Positions 19,334-31,623 of a stretch of DNA of 64,000 bases are shown one piece after another (positions within the stretch are counted from its first letter, which is position 1; each line of letters begins with the position of its first letter). A program made the translations under genes and the position numbers. The stretch comes from Fragilariopsis cylindrus CCMP1102 (taxonomy: Eukaryota; Bacillariophyta; Bacillariophyceae; Bacillariales; Bacillariaceae). Under the pieces are notes generated by a model. The model worked only from the letters and a program-made list of their open reading frames with translations, searched no databases and was not told the DNA's origin. The DNA lies in assembly GCA_900095095.1 (NCBI GenBank), contig FMBT01000371.1:124001-188000 (forward strand), read 5' to 3'.

Positions 19334-22169
19334 ATGTTCTCCCAATTCGCTACTGCAAGTGTTGATCTCTCTCCGTTACCGATGAGATCATCCAAAAACC
19401 CGAAGGATGATGATGATAATAATTATGACAGTGCTGTTGAATATTGCAAACATCGCACTATTACGTCTCTAAGAGAAGACGACGATGATGTTGATATGGC
19501 AATGATGTTTGGTGATATATCAGAGAACGATGAAATCAATTTTATTAATGAAGAAGAAGAGGAAGAAGAAGAAGAACTAGAACAACAAGAAAATAATACA
19601 GCAGAGGAGGAGGCTGGTGCTAATGTACTGAATGATTATATGGCAATTATTTAGCAGAAGATGGTGGTATGAAACATCCACCACCCAATACTACTGTGGA
19701 AGATGATCTGAGTAGTGCATTAATGAAATTATCCATGAATCATCGAAGTGCAATGGAAGAAGAAATTCATGGTGTTAGCTGCTTTACACCGTTTGGGGAA
19801 GAAACATCGGAATTAATAGCAAAATCATTATATGAATTTGATATTGAACTATTAAAAGTAAAAAACAAAGAGGAAGAAGAAGAAGAACTAATAATAATAA
19901 AAGGCAAAATGGTAAATTTTCAACAGCGAATGATATTGCTGATGTTTTACGTAATACAATATGGATATCTGGAAGCCGTGGCAGCGGCGTCGTCGGAAGT
20001 CGCAGTGGCGGTCATAATCGTGACCATCATGATTGTGACGACCACACTACTAATACACGCCGTCAAGATCGGGATGCACATAATTATACACCTGTATCAA
20101 AGAAACGATTAAAAACAATGGAAGGACGATTTGATAATGGCATAGCAGTAGGAGAAGTTGTAGGCGGAGCAACATCGTTCTGGCGCACTCATCAAGAAGT
20201 AGAACAAGGAGAAAAGGAAGAGGAGGAGGAGGATCACGTGTTCCCTTTACTAGTACAAGTACTAGTAGTAGTACTATACCTACTTTTCCTCCTCGTACTA
20301 ATACTCCTCCTCCTCCTAGTAATGATAACTTACTGAAAGATTGTTATTTAAATGATCCAAATATACGTTTACGGTTTCTTAGAAGTGAATTCTTTGATTC
20401 GCAAAGGCAGTGGAACGATTTGTTTTATATTTAGAATTTATACAAGAATTGTTTGGTGATTTTGTGGCAGAACGACCAATATCTGTCAATGATTTTAATG
20501 ATACTAATACAAATAGTAATAATAATGATATAAAGAAAAGTACAAAAATTAAAAAGAAAAGTCACAAAAAAGAAAAGATATTGAACAAGAATCAAGTACC
20601 GAAATGAAAGCATTATTGAATTCAAGACTACAATATCTTCCGTTTCGTGATAGGAGTGGGTAAGTAAAGTAACTGTGCATCAATTAATGTGGGGCACTAT
20701 CTATTTTGGGTTTCATCTCGTGCGTGCGTCAATTATTACAATGCCATCTACTAATTTTGTTGTTCCCTTTTATTTCTGTCATTTTTTCTTTTCATTTCTA
20801 CAGACGACGCGTATGTATATTTGTTGGTGCAGTTTTAATGAATATTGAAACAGTCCTTCGATATAAAGTTATTATGTACTTGCATTGGATTGCATCAGAA
20901 GATATAGAGACACAACAAAAAGGAGTAGTATTAATTTGTTGGCCATCACTGGAATCAGATTATACAACAGGTCTAAGTGGTGGTGGTTGTAGAGAGAGAG
21001 AGGTTAACGCATCTAGTTCGAATACTGAACAAACAAGTATCTGGGATAAATATTTTACTCCTGATAAAAAGAAATAGTAGAAAATAAAGGATATGATGTC
21101 TCATTATCCTATCATAAGAAATCCTTTCTACACCAATCCGATTTTCATCCGTACATTTTTGCGGTCAAAATATACCAGCACTCCGTTTAATATCCTCCAT
21201 TTTTTATTTTGGTTTACCAAATAATATTGATTTAAAATCACGATACAAATCACATTTTGGTGAACCAATTGAATTGCGTTATCAATTGCAAGGATATGGT
21301 AAGTTATTGCATATTAAATTTATTTGCTATTTGTTATTTGTTGGCAGAAACATGCTTTGTTTTTGTTGTTGTGCTCATCAAATATTTTCGATTCTTTTTT
21401 CGGTATCATCACAAATCTTGTACCATTGCTTTTGTTTTTGAATATAGGCATTCCTGTTGATTTATTACCATTAACTTTCACTGGTGTTGTTAAAACAACA
21501 TACCATTCTCAATGTGTGAAATTTCGTAAAAAACTTGAACAGGCACAAGTACAACATGCAAAGGAAAAACAACAGCTTCGTGAAAGTATGTCAACGTCAT
21601 TACATTCTACTGTATCCAATTCATCAACTTGTACCGGTACAAGTACAATGAGTGTTTCGTCATTCTCATCAACAACAGAAGGATACATCAATACTGCTGC
21701 TACCAATAATACACCATCCAAAGAGTTGTTGGACGTTTTTTCACCATCAATAATCGAACGATTTGTAGAATGTCCAAGTTCATTTGATGTTATATTTAGA
21801 AAAGGTAAAAGTTATGGTCATCATTTAGGTAATTCTGTATTCTTTAAAAATTTAATGGAATCAACATTCCATGAATATCGTTCGTATACAACCCAGCATG
21901 AGAAGGTACAATTAACATGGCGGATTGTTCACGAGGTTGTTGAACGCCGGAAGGGACGATTCTTAGATTGGGACCGGTCACACAATATGTGGATACATAT
22001 AACTGATATACAAAAAATGAGAGAAAAAGTTGCACAATCCTATAAAGTATATGCAAAACAACAACGTCGATTCTCATTAGCAACCACCAATAATACTACC
22101 AGTACAGTAGCAGTAGTCAACAACAACAACAACAACAACATAATCAACATCAACAGTCGATATTCCTGA
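19334..22169 (+). CDS. CRAL-TRIO-like plus DUF6824 protein
   Basis: Begins at ATG 19334 with an acidic N-terminus. A first conserved region has HGVSCFTPFGEETSELIAKS...FDIELLK, then NDPNIRLRFLRSEFFD ... AVERFVLYLEFIQELFG, LLNSRLQYLPFRDRSG, a beta/alpha stretch (RRVCIFVGAVLM ... EDIETQQKGVVLICWP), RFSSVHFCG, and SHFGEPIELRYQLQGYGIPVD. This is the lipid-binding-like fold found in a large diatom family. A DUF6824 domain follows (FDVIFRKGKSYGHHLGN ... GRFLDWDRSHNMWIHI). GT-AG introns lie at 20660-20803 and 21299-21447. Seven frame changes (near 19645, 19906, 20228, 20398, 20566, 21066 and 21133) are each cured by one missing base, mostly in homopolymers, so an intact gene with sequence errors is likelier than a pseudogene. 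The stop may be 22169 or slightly downstream. Molecular function unproven. Confidence 0.75.
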
Positions 22170-23450
22170 ATAACACCAACAATAATAATAACAATAGCAA
22201 CAGCTGTATCTAAAAAGAATAAAGAAGAAGAAGAAGGAAAAACTATAGTAGCAACATTGCTGCATGACGACACAAGGAAGAGGAACGCACGTTACCTGGA
22301 AACACCACGGCACGGCACGGCACCAATTAAAAAAGAACGGTCAATGCATGTACAACGATCTTTATCAATACCTCACCTATAGCTAGCAGTGAATTGTGAC
22401 ATAGAGGTAGATTTGGAAGGCAGGAGAGTCAAAAGTAGAAGGAGAAGGAGGAATAGTAATAGTAGTAGAAGCAGTAATTTATTTTAGTCAAGATGTTCAT
22501 ATTTACTTGCTTATATGATCGGTCTCTACCACCAACTATTTATGTAATTTTTTCCAGTACATAAGTAGGCAGCAGAATAGAGATCCGTCTACACATGCAA
22601 TGCGTCACTATCAGTTTTTGCGTTGATTTTTTCTTCTTTCGGTAAAGCTATACTCATCGTACGCATAATACCGTGACAACCGTCTATCATATCTCGCAAT
22701 AAAGGAACTCCGAAAGCGCAATATTGTGACGGACATAATTTTGTACGAGTAGAGAGACCATCTTCTGTCGCTTCAACAAATACACATACATACCTCCTGC
22801 ATACCTCCTGATACCTACCTACCTACCTACATACTCATGAAGGAAGGAACTGCAAACAAGTTCTTTATACTGCGATAATGCAAGTGTGTTTTCGTCTGTC
22901 TCTTTCATAATAGATACGGTCACGCATATTAACTGCAATACAGTACCTTTCTATTAATAAATGAAGGGATCGAATTATTGCGTGCCGTTTTACCAAAACA
23001 AACTTTTAAGGGAATGATTGAATCGAATTATTGCGTGCCGTTTTACCAAAACAAGCTTTTGAGGGTACAGTATGTTGTATGTTGCAGTACTTGCGTTGTT
23101 GAAGTAGTAGATGCATCATATTGTAGACAATCAGTACTACTAAACGGTATTCACGTAAAACAGATGAGAAGACGAAAGATAAAATACGTAAAGTACGGTA
23201 TGCACGTATGAAAGAAAGGACGGCTTGTACCGATATCGTAATCTATCTAGAATAAATAATAGGAATTAATTTTGTATTTATACATTTACATTTACTTTTA
23301 TATAATATATATTGTGAGACATTTTTTTTTCGAGAGAGATGAGATAATCCGAGAAGTATAAAATTGTTGAACGAATTTTCTTCTTCACTGTCGTTTGTTC
23401 GTTAATCGTTCGTGAGTAGGAAGCAGAGCTAGACCAACACGGTTGATTGC
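22170..23450. other. Convergent spacer before the silicon transporter
   Basis: 3' flanks of the DUF6824 gene (plus) and the SIT gene (minus). It holds a CCTA/CCTC microsatellite (about 22795-22832) and a 53-bp tandem duplication (22969-23066). No gene seen. Confidence 0.5.
22969..23066 (+). repeat. 53-bp tandem duplication
   Basis: ATCGAATTATTGCGTGCCGT followed by TTTACCAAAACAA is present twice with a 53-bp period (22969 and 23022); the copies differ at a few positions. Confidence 0.9.
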
Positions 23451-25199
23451 TTACAAATCATCATCAGCCTCAAGATCCTTGACAGGTACGGCAGCAGATG
23501 CGACTGGTACACCAGCTTCAATATCAGCTTCAACATCATCATCCCCCATTGAAGCACGAAGGTCACGGATACTTCCAGATTGACGTTTGTTGACGGATTT
23601 GAGAGCATCAATTTCTAATTTCAAAGCATCTTCAAAGATCTTCTTTTCTGCATCAGTTTCAGCTAACTTGATGTGTCCACGAAGTTCACTGATGTTGTCC
23701 ATAACCTTTCCACGTTGGTTGGCGAATGATTCTTGGACTAAGTCCATGTATTCACGGGTGATAGTGTGACGTCCAACAGCATGTGCTGTCATGTTGGTTC
23801 CTACATCAAGATGTTGATTAATTTCTTCATCATCGGCGTAACCTTTGGCAGCACGTTCTTCTGGTGTTCCAACATAAACTTCGTCCATTTGGTATCCCAT
23901 TGCCTTACGTTGGATGACAGCGAATAACCAAGCAGCAGAACAGATACCGGTTGCTTCAAGGAATAATGCGGCTTGTAAAAAGATGTATACTACAGGGTTG
24001 GATAAGAAAGCAATAGGGAAGCTAGAAGCAACCAATTGCCATGCAATAGATCCAAGGATGGTTGTGGTAAGAGCACCCATAAAACCAAGATTGAACATAG
24101 CTTGGACCCAATCAGAAACACCAAAGATATTATCATCGACACCAATTTCAACATTGATCGTTGTTACACGTGCAATCACAAAGAAGCATAATGTAACAGT
24201 CATTTGACGACCACACATAAATCCTGGAAGATTCTTTCCACTGTTACGGAATAAGCAATCACATGTCTTGAGGGCCAAGGATGAATCACCACGTTCAGAC
24301 TTAGGAAGTTTGGAGACGGTAAAAAATGCAATTTGCATACCTTCAAGAAGACCAACACAACACATTAGGACAAGGAATGCAATTAATCCGACAGTGTTTG
24401 GTACACCAGCCCATATTGTAGTTTGTCCACGGTATAGAGCATCAATAGTAACGGCAAGAGCGAAACCAAGAATACCAACAGAGAATAAGATGCGTCCCCA
24501 GTAGAATACAAGGACGGCACCAGTCTTGGTAGGTTCGTTCGATTCGACAGGTTTACCTGCAGCCCAGTATGCCATCATACGGATGAGGTATGATGTGTGC
24601 ATGACACCGGTTACTTCAATACCGGCAGCAACCCAATAGGTAAAGGTCATGAAGTGGGTATTGATATAATCAAGCATACAATGTGAAGCATTAACTTGAG
24701 ACGTTAATTGACCAATGATAACATTTTGTAAGACCATGGCAATACCAGATCCAAGGAAGATATTGATAATCCATTGTGGTAGTCCCAAGACAGGTAGGGA
24801 TGCATCAATTGGTGCTCCGCATAGACCAATAGTAAAGTTAATAAAGATAACCATAAATTGACGTCCCATTAAGTAACGGTCAAGGTTATCACCCTTGTGT
24901 CCCCATCCGGTGATCTTGTATGTAATTGGATGAGATTCACGGTATAATTCACGATCAACTGGTGGTAGACCAACCATTGAACACTGTCCACCTTCAACCA
25001 TAGACATCCAGATAATGAGGACCCAAAGGATAATTCCAGCAGCAGCTGGATGGATATCACGTGCAAATTGTGTGTTACCAGTAGCAATTAATGCCAAAAC
25101 GACAACAACAGAAAAGGTTACAAGGACTGTACTGATAGCAATACGGATCTTATCAAGACCGGTATTGACGCCATGATAATGAGTTGCACCTTCCGACAT
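23451..25199 (-). CDS. SIT: Silicon transporter (SIT)
   Basis: Intronless 582-residue protein. It imports silicic acid, coupled to sodium in the diatom family, for frustule formation. About ten membrane helices form two inverted-symmetry bundles. The diagnostic motifs are all present: EGGQ (69-72) with GRQ (112-114) in the first half, and EGMQ (286-289) with GRQ (330-332) in the second half. The CMLD motif is at 174-177. The soluble C-terminus (about 450-582) is charged, contains a predicted coiled coil (about 480-555), and ends in an acidic DLEADDDL-type tail, as in other SITs. The ATG at 25197-25199 places the usual short N-terminus before helix 1. The reading frame is undamaged, and codon use looks more restricted than in neighbouring genes, as expected for high expression. 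Which SIT clade it belongs to cannot be told by eye. Confidence 0.97.
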   Translation of the reverse strand: MSEGATHYHGVNTGLDKIRIAISTVLVTFSVVVVLALIATGNTQFARDIHPAAAGIILWVLIIWMSMVEGGQCSMVGLPPVDRELYRESHPITYKITGWGHKGDNLDRYLMGRQFMVIFINFTIGLCGAPIDASLPVLGLPQWIINIFLGSGIAMVLQNVIIGQLTSQVNASHCMLDYINTHFMTFTYWVAAGIEVTGVMHTSYLIRMMAYWAAGKPVESNEPTKTGAVLVFYWGRILFSVGILGFALAVTIDALYRGQTTIWAGVPNTVGLIAFLVLMCCVGLLEGMQIAFFTVSKLPKSERGDSSLALKTCDCLFRNSGKNLPGFMCGRQMTVTLCFFVIARVTTINVEIGVDDNIFGVSDWVQAMFNLGFMGALTTTILGSIAWQLVASSFPIAFLSNPVVYIFLQAALFLEATGICSAAWLFAVIQRKAMGYQMDEVYVGTPEERAAKGYADDEEINQHLDVGTNMTAHAVGRHTITREYMDLVQESFANQRGKVMDNISELRGHIKLAETDAEKKIFEDALKLEIDALKSVNKRQSGSIRDLRASMGDDDVEADIEAGVPVASAAVPVKDLEADDDL

Positions 25200-27465
25200 G
25201 ATTTCTTTTTGTTATCTCGAATTGTTCTTTGAAGTAATAGGATATTGAAATTATGAGAGAAGTAATTGTTTTTCTTTTCTTTTGTTCTGTTTTGTTTTGT
25301 TTTCGTTAACGTTTTCGTTGTTGTTGTCGTCGTCGTTCGGGGATTGCAGATCTTAATTTGAACAATGATTTCGACACACTACTCACGGTGTTTGTTAGCT
25401 ATTTGTTTCTTGGTTAGTCACAACAATTCACGTCCCGCCACAGTCGGGGAGTTTAGTACAGTAACCGTTCGCTAACAGTCAACTTGTTTTAAACCGCGAG
25501 AGACAAGCGTATCGCTAGCCAGGTTTTTCTGTACCCGTGATGATTCGATTCATTGCTGCTTGTGAACTGTTGAACGATAGAATTAAATTTCTTTATTCAT
25601 AACGGTAAGCGTTTAAAATAGTGGAATGTGTATCTGTGTGAAGTGTTCAATATATTTTCATCAATCGTGGAAAAGTGAATATAAATTAACGGTCAACGAC
25701 ATGATGTGCGTAGATTACTAAACCCGGGGGTGATAGGAAATTAAATTCGGAAAGTCCAACACATTGCACTATCTGTCGTAAACGATAAACGGATTGGCAT
25801 TTTTCTTCTAACCCGTATGACGGCAAGTACTAAATTTTATCGCAAAAAAGTTATGTATTTCATCGCGGCACTCATGTACTACTTACTGTCCCCGTTTCGT
25901 GGGATTGAGACCGTTATGCGATTTGGTTCGCATTTTACGCCTAGTATGAGACAAAACAATTTCTTACTTTCCTTCAGCAATTGATGACGGAACTTTTGTC
26001 AGACGGTGCATCGCTAAACACGACGCTCAACTACAAATATGATGAGAGTCACGTGTTACATAAGATCACTCTTACAACAATGTACAGTATGACACATTTC
26101 CATACCCGTGGATATTCGACTTCTACGTACTAGTGGTAGTTAGATTAATGCTTCGCATCATAATATTATTCATGACTGAGAATTCATATATTCGACTATT
26201 TCGACTCAATCTATCGTTCCTTCTAGCAGCCCCTCCAAAGGGTATCTTTTTTTGCTTCATCACATAACACATATAGTAACCTCATACAGTACACAAGTAT
26301 ACCTCATACCCGTAACCATAATAAATTTTATCCCATTGCACATGCCCCCTCTCGACTGATTGTCTCATTCAGTACGGTAGACAGACACTACTATGACACG
26401 ATGATAGTCGATTTTCTGGACCCACGGGCGGATTAAAAGCTATCGAGAGAGATCATGATGCGACTTGATTTGAAGACGCTTTGTCCGCGTAATAGGCTGG
26501 CTGGTGGTTTCCCGTGAAATCTAAAACTTACTAAGGTAGAAAGACAGGAGAGAGGGAGAGGAGAGCGTCACAAAACAACTAACAAACGACTACAATTAAA
26601 AATAGAATCGGTATATCAGCCGCCATATTGATATATCGTATTGGCCGCTCAAGCTTTAATGAATCGCTAATTTGACCACGATCGACCTAATAATTCCAAA
26701 GAAACATACTGTTGCTCATTAAAGAATAATACTTCCCGAGGCGACGGTAAGTAGCAATGGTAATGGCAATGCTCCATTGAAAGAACTGGCACGGAAACCT
26801 AAGGATTTTCACAAAAAATCAAAGGCACAATTAATTAGCAAACTTTACTAAAGAAAGAGGTGATGTCAAGATAATGTTACCAAAATATTATACAGACAAT
26901 CTCAATACGAAGATTACTTTATTAGATATTGTGCAGATCCAACCGAAGCCAAGTGTGTGCCGTTGGTTGGCCTGATACCTTACATTGTCCTCACAGTGCA
27001 GATGTCGAATTGTTTTCCCATTCTTTAAGTGTTCTATTAACTGCGGTCAATGGTGGGTTACGAATGGGGGGACTAAACGATATACAATACTGATCCTACG
27101 TATCATACTAGAATATATGATATATCAAATAATTATGATTTGTAGCTCGGAATCTATCTTATTTTACGATCCAATTGCTACCTTGAGAAATCTTGAGAAG
27201 GACACATCATCTCTTTCATTCCTGAACGCAACGTATGGCACTAAAATATATAAATTACTGTAATAGCTGCGGTAGCTAGCTAGAGAATTGTTTTCTTCTA
27301 AACGACAGATCAGTCAAAGAAATCTGCCAATCGCTTTTTGAGGTATTCAGTGGTAGCCTAAAAAACGCTATTTACACGCGTATACGCGTGTACTCCTATT
27401 AAGGGATAAATAAGCCGTCGACCAAAGAACAATAAAGTAAATGAATTATGTGCGCTTTCTTGTGC

Positions 27466-27550
27466 TTTTCGAAATTCAGAGTCAATACCAGTACCGTCGC
27501 GCTCAGTAATTAAGATCGTGCTTCTGAAATTCAGAGTCAATGCCTTCGCG
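27466..27550 (+). repeat. Short direct repeat, ~66-bp spacing
   Basis: GAAATTCAGAGTCAAT occurs at about 27470 and 27526, each copy followed within 20 bp by CGCGCT...AATTAA. Confidence 0.8.
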
Positions 27551-27744
27551 CTATCATTAATTAAACTTCCAGATTAAAAATAAAAAAATCTTGTGAATTT
27601 TATTTGCACTGCCTACCACTGTATCTTATTTTTGGTATGCTTCGCTACTTTACGTAGTCACTGCATTATTACACATGCACAACAGCACAGGAACAAATTG
27701 ATTGCTTTTAACTCGTATTACTAAACAACGAGTTGCACTGCTGT

Positions 27745-27808
27745 CGACAATAATAATAGTATAATAGTAATAGTAATAGTAGTAATAATAATAATAATAA
27801 TAATAATA
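27745..27808 (+). repeat. TAA/TAG trinucleotide microsatellite
   Basis: A run of AATAATAGT, AGTAATAGT and then about eight AAT units, 35 bp upstream of the next start codon. Confidence 0.9.
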
Positions 27809-27842
27809 GGCGCGTGACAGTTTCATCCATCAAACAATCGAA

Positions 27843-29785
27843 ATGACAAGTGACGTAATGGCATCATCAGGTGCAAGATGCGACGAAAGCAAATGCGTCT
27901 CATGGCTTCTAAATGATCTTTTTGGATCTTCTTTTAATTGTTATTCTGATGACCTTTTTTCTCCTATGCAGTGTGCCCATGGGTACACTCCACGTATTGT
28001 GGATGCAGAACCTATTCTTCGTTATGCATCTCAGTGGGGTCTGAACCTTATTGTTCCTTCTCGGTATTACACGTGTTGTCCACCAGATCTACCACCCAAT
28101 AACTTCACTGTGAGTCGACACTGCTCAAATTCCTCATCAATCTTCATTAATGATGCTAACAATGATGCTAACAACGCAGAAAAGACAGATCTAATACACA
28201 ATAGCACAATTATTTGTGAAGATGAAATGCGACCGTACCCCCGCAAAATGGCAAATTTTGGTAGAAGGGAAATGTTTGTGTGTTGTGACTCTATTATTGA
28301 ACCCACGAATAATAAAACAATTAACTTTGTAGATGAAACAGAATGCGTGCCCTTTAGTGATGAACATTATCTTCCTGCCAACGTAGGGAGCTTCTATGGT
28401 ATCATCTCTCCAATCAGTTGCAACAATAAAGGCATTTATAGTGAATTTCAGTTCCCAAGAATAGTCAATGAATCAATTTACCCCAGTATGTACCACTTCG
28501 AATGCTGCAAGACAGGATCTGAGACACCCCCTTACATTAACAATTCGAGATTCAAATTAACAGTTTATCCACAGATAGCTGTTTCTGCAATCGCAGTACT
28601 TTCTTTGTTGCTATTGATTACTGCTTTATCAATTCCTTTGTGGTTGCATGCAAGAACAATTTACGAGAAATCGACAAATACAAATACCAGTGCAAATACA
28701 AATACAAGATCGCGTGTAAATGGATCTAGACCAACAAACACAAACACAAATGCAAGCACAGATCCGCTCTTTAGTGGCTACAATTTGTATCTGATATATC
28801 TTGCGATTCCTGATATGATCCTCAATACTTATCTTCTTGGGATGTTCAGTAGTTACGCCAATCAGAAATATATCCACCATTTCAGTGGAGTAATTATTCA
28901 TGATACAACAATTGAACCATTTGAAGGTGCATTTGTGATAGCATGTTCAACTGCAAATTTGGTAAGGATATTTTTTGACTCTTCTCTTCTTCTTTATTTT
29001 ATGTAGCGTCCTACGATATACCAATATATTACTCCTTGAAATTAGAGATACTCACCAAGATACTATTCTTTTCTAAAAAATTTATTGAATGCAATCCAAG
29101 TATTTAAATTGTGTCGTTTCCTATGAAGTACTTATTTTACTACAAAATTCCTATAATGCAACCCGATGTGATCCACCAAGTTTAGTAAAGGTAACATTAC
29201 AAGCAGCATCGGTATATAGCGTTGCTATACTTGTTTTTATTATTTACTATTTCATAGGCAGAGAACAACATAAATCATATTATCAGGGCGATTTTGACAC
29301 ATATCTCTATTTGAAAGATGTAAATTTATATTGGAGTCTGGTGGTAACATACATATTCCCAGTTATCTTTTTGGTTATGTGTGGATCACTATTTGGTTCT
29401 GTGGTTACATGCCATCTGCAACAGGAAGGATGAAACAATTGGTAAGGGAACTCTTGTGCTAAAGTTAAACTAGAGCATTCATAACCCCAAAGATATACTC
29501 ACCGTGCAACTTCTTGTACCACAAACTCCTGCCATGTTTTCAGGTCTGGTACTTCTTTCGTATAATTGTTGTTTTTATGTAATTTGGTTGCCAGGAATGG
29601 CCCTACTAGTCGTTGGAGCAGTAAAAAACCTTGATTATCCAGGCTTTATCTGCATTGGTTACCTCTTCTGTGGTATACAGCCAATTGTATCAACCTGCAT
29701 GGTAATGACAAAATCTGATGTGAGGAAATATACAAGAGATCTAATCACCCTTTCATATGTTAGAAAAGCAAGTGCGACTAGCTAG
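27843..29785 (+). CDS. Seven-transmembrane receptor-like protein
   Basis: Exons 27843-28961, 29101-29441 and 29544-29785; introns of 139 and 102 nt, GT-AG. The ~240-residue N-terminal part is extracellular and Cys-rich with N-glycosylation sequons and paired TCCP/FVCCDS/FECCKT motifs, but has no clear N-terminal signal peptide. Seven membrane segments follow, starting at AVSAIAVLSLLLLITALSI. Conserved family landmarks are LYLIYLAIPDMILNTYLLGM, FVIACSTANL at the first splice junction, PPSLVKVTLQAASVY, PSATGRMKQL, and GYLFCGIQPIVSTCMVMTKS near the end. I know this arrangement from a diatom family annotated loosely as G-protein-coupled receptor-like. Two single T losses (runs at 29368-29372 and 29572-29576) must be restored to join the exons in frame. 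Ligand unknown. Confidence 0.75.
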
Positions 29786-30126
29786 CTAAAACAGCCCGGC
29801 AACGATGACGACAACGACATACGTAAACAAATATATATATTAATATGAGACTGTTGAATGTAATTGTCAAATCTCCTGTTTACTATTATAATAAGGGCTA
29901 TGTTTGATTTCTCTTTTGTCGTTGTTGTTACAGTAGTTGTTATGTAGGTTTATCATGCATAACCAGATCTGATATGTATGATTATATTGCTTTCGAATCT
30001 GTTACGATTATTGTGATCGTTTATTTGAGAAGTATTTGTCGTACCATTTCCTCTATTTTCTGCTATAGCAGTTAGTGATCAATGCTGTACAGCAGGTACA
30101 TGTACACATATTCAATGATCCAATTT
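29786..30126. other. Convergent spacer
   Basis: 3' flanks of the 7TM gene and of the minus-strand Cys-rich gene; nothing recognised. Confidence 0.4.
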
Positions 30127-31141
30127 TTACGACCATCTTCCGAGACAACGTTCATCGGATTTCCTCCATACGCAGCCCTTCCGAATGCATCCGGATCGTT
30201 TCTTACCTGCACATTGTGCTGTTTCTAATGCGGTCATGCAAATACCTTGACTTTTTCTATTCTTTCTTTTCCAGCTACATCCAAAAGTTTTAATGCATGG
30301 CTTCTTCGTCTCACGATTACTACAAATGTCAGGAGTTGGTTCTTCTGTAGTAGGAGTGGTAGATGGAGCGTAGTCGGTTGATGGTTTAGTAGTCGGGATG
30401 TTGGATGGAGAGACGGTTCCTACGCGTGGACCAGCAATATTATCAAGATTACAACATTCCGGTCCACTCTTCTGTTGAATAATTGGACAGTATGTTGAAC
30501 TAAATATTCCCTCTGCAGCTGCGAGGTATAGGCCATCACAATTTTGTCTCCCGAACAAACCTGTATCCGTTAATTTTTTTCTATTGGGTTCTGGAATAAA
30601 ATCGAAATCTAAACCTGATGCTCCACAAATATCACACGATGGATTAGGATCCTTAAATACAAAAACAAATCATGATAGATTGAAAAAGAACATCGTGTGT
30701 TAGCATTTAAAAAGTATAATGATGTATTATAATTTATAAACTTCTCAAGATACTTTCAAGAGCCAAAACAGAACTTACCTTCACGTTGTCTACTGGTGAC
30801 GGAATATCAGGACCCTCACAATCGCATAGGTAAAACCATGCAAGATATTGTGTCAGTCCACACAATTCCGCTTCTCCTGGACTTCCACCAGATGGTTGTA
30901 CATCTTGAACCCACTCCTGCAATTCACCACACGTCGTTTTTCTTCCGCTCGATTGTGTGAAACTTTTACTCGGATTTATTAATACTCTCTCCCCTTCCGG
31001 AGATTCGCGACAAACATTACATGCGTATTCGTCAGGTCCTGTTAAAGGAGCTCCTTGGCAATGCAAAGCAAAGAAAGAAAGTACTAATAGGGTGATTCGT
31101 AACCACAAACAAGGAACAGACGAAACTGTAGAAGGCATCAT
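30127..31141 (-). CDS. Secreted Cys-rich protein with diatom CxxC/TCGEL-type domains
   Basis: Exon 1 is 31141-30779 and exon 2 is 30651-30127 (minus strand); the 127-nt intron has GT-AG ends and is in phase 0, giving about 295 residues. A signal peptide (LWLRITLLVLSFFALHCQGA) is followed by a first domain with CNVC, TCGELQEWV, a Cys and CDC. A second domain has CDICG ... NCDGLYLAAAEG ... YCP ... CC. Then comes a Pro/Thr-rich linker and a C-terminal pair of short repeats of the form C-x(n)-K-x-C/GC-x-x-GC-x-W (CIKTFGCSWK and GCIRKGCVWR). Such modules occur in many diatom extracellular or wall-associated proteins as far as I know. Function unknown; an extracellular structural or adhesive role is inference. 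The reading frame is clean. Confidence 0.78.
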
Positions 31142-31623
31142 TACTTTAATATATTGATCGTGAAAATTATTGTGAGTATATGGTGGAAGTTTATCTCAAG
31201 AAATTTCCTTCGATATTATGCTACATTTATGCAAAACATAAAGTAATTCTTACTGCTTTTTGTAAGATTTATTGACTGGTAACCGTTCCAAGAAGTTCCC
31301 TCGACGATTATAACCGATTAGTCAAGACAGAACAAGATGAAACAAGATTGGCAATATTAATATGACTATGCCCGTTTCGTTTTTTTTTGTCAAAGGTACT
31401 TTCTATTTATGAGTAGCTTGACGAAATTTCGAAATTTCAAGTCATAAGCACTTTAGATTTATGTAAAACTGACGAATTTTTCAAAGAAAAGGGATCGTTG
31501 AATGAAATTTAGGTTTATACGTGGACTCGAATTTCAGGTTTTGCTTTGTAAAGTCAGGTTTTGGTCGAAAGAGTCAGTCAAGACTTTGTAATACTTCGAA
31601 GTATCTATCGACTTGACCGTTTT
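31142..31623. other. Spacer
   Basis: Upstream flank of the Cys-rich gene. A GACGAA(A/T)TTT pattern occurs twice (31409 and 31471). No gene seen. Confidence 0.4.

Larger units (their letters stand above)
25200..27842. other. Long divergent intergenic region upstream of SIT and the 7TM gene
   Basis: 2.6 kb without a supported gene; the 92-codon frame at 26985-27263 has no ATG and no recognisable content. The first ~300 bp upstream of the SIT ATG contain pyrimidine-rich runs (TTTCTTTTCTTTT and TTTTGTTTTG) that may belong to the 5' leader or promoter. The right end holds a short direct repeat and a TAA/TAG-rich microsatellite. Confidence 0.5.

Noticed and set aside
19334-22169. Reading this gene as a pseudogene
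   Set aside because: All seven frame breaks are single-base losses, introns keep GT-AG ends and phase, and conserved motifs are intact, so sequence error explains it better. Left open until reads are checked.
26985-27263. 92-codon frame upstream of the 7TM gene
   Set aside because: No ATG at the start and random-looking composition.
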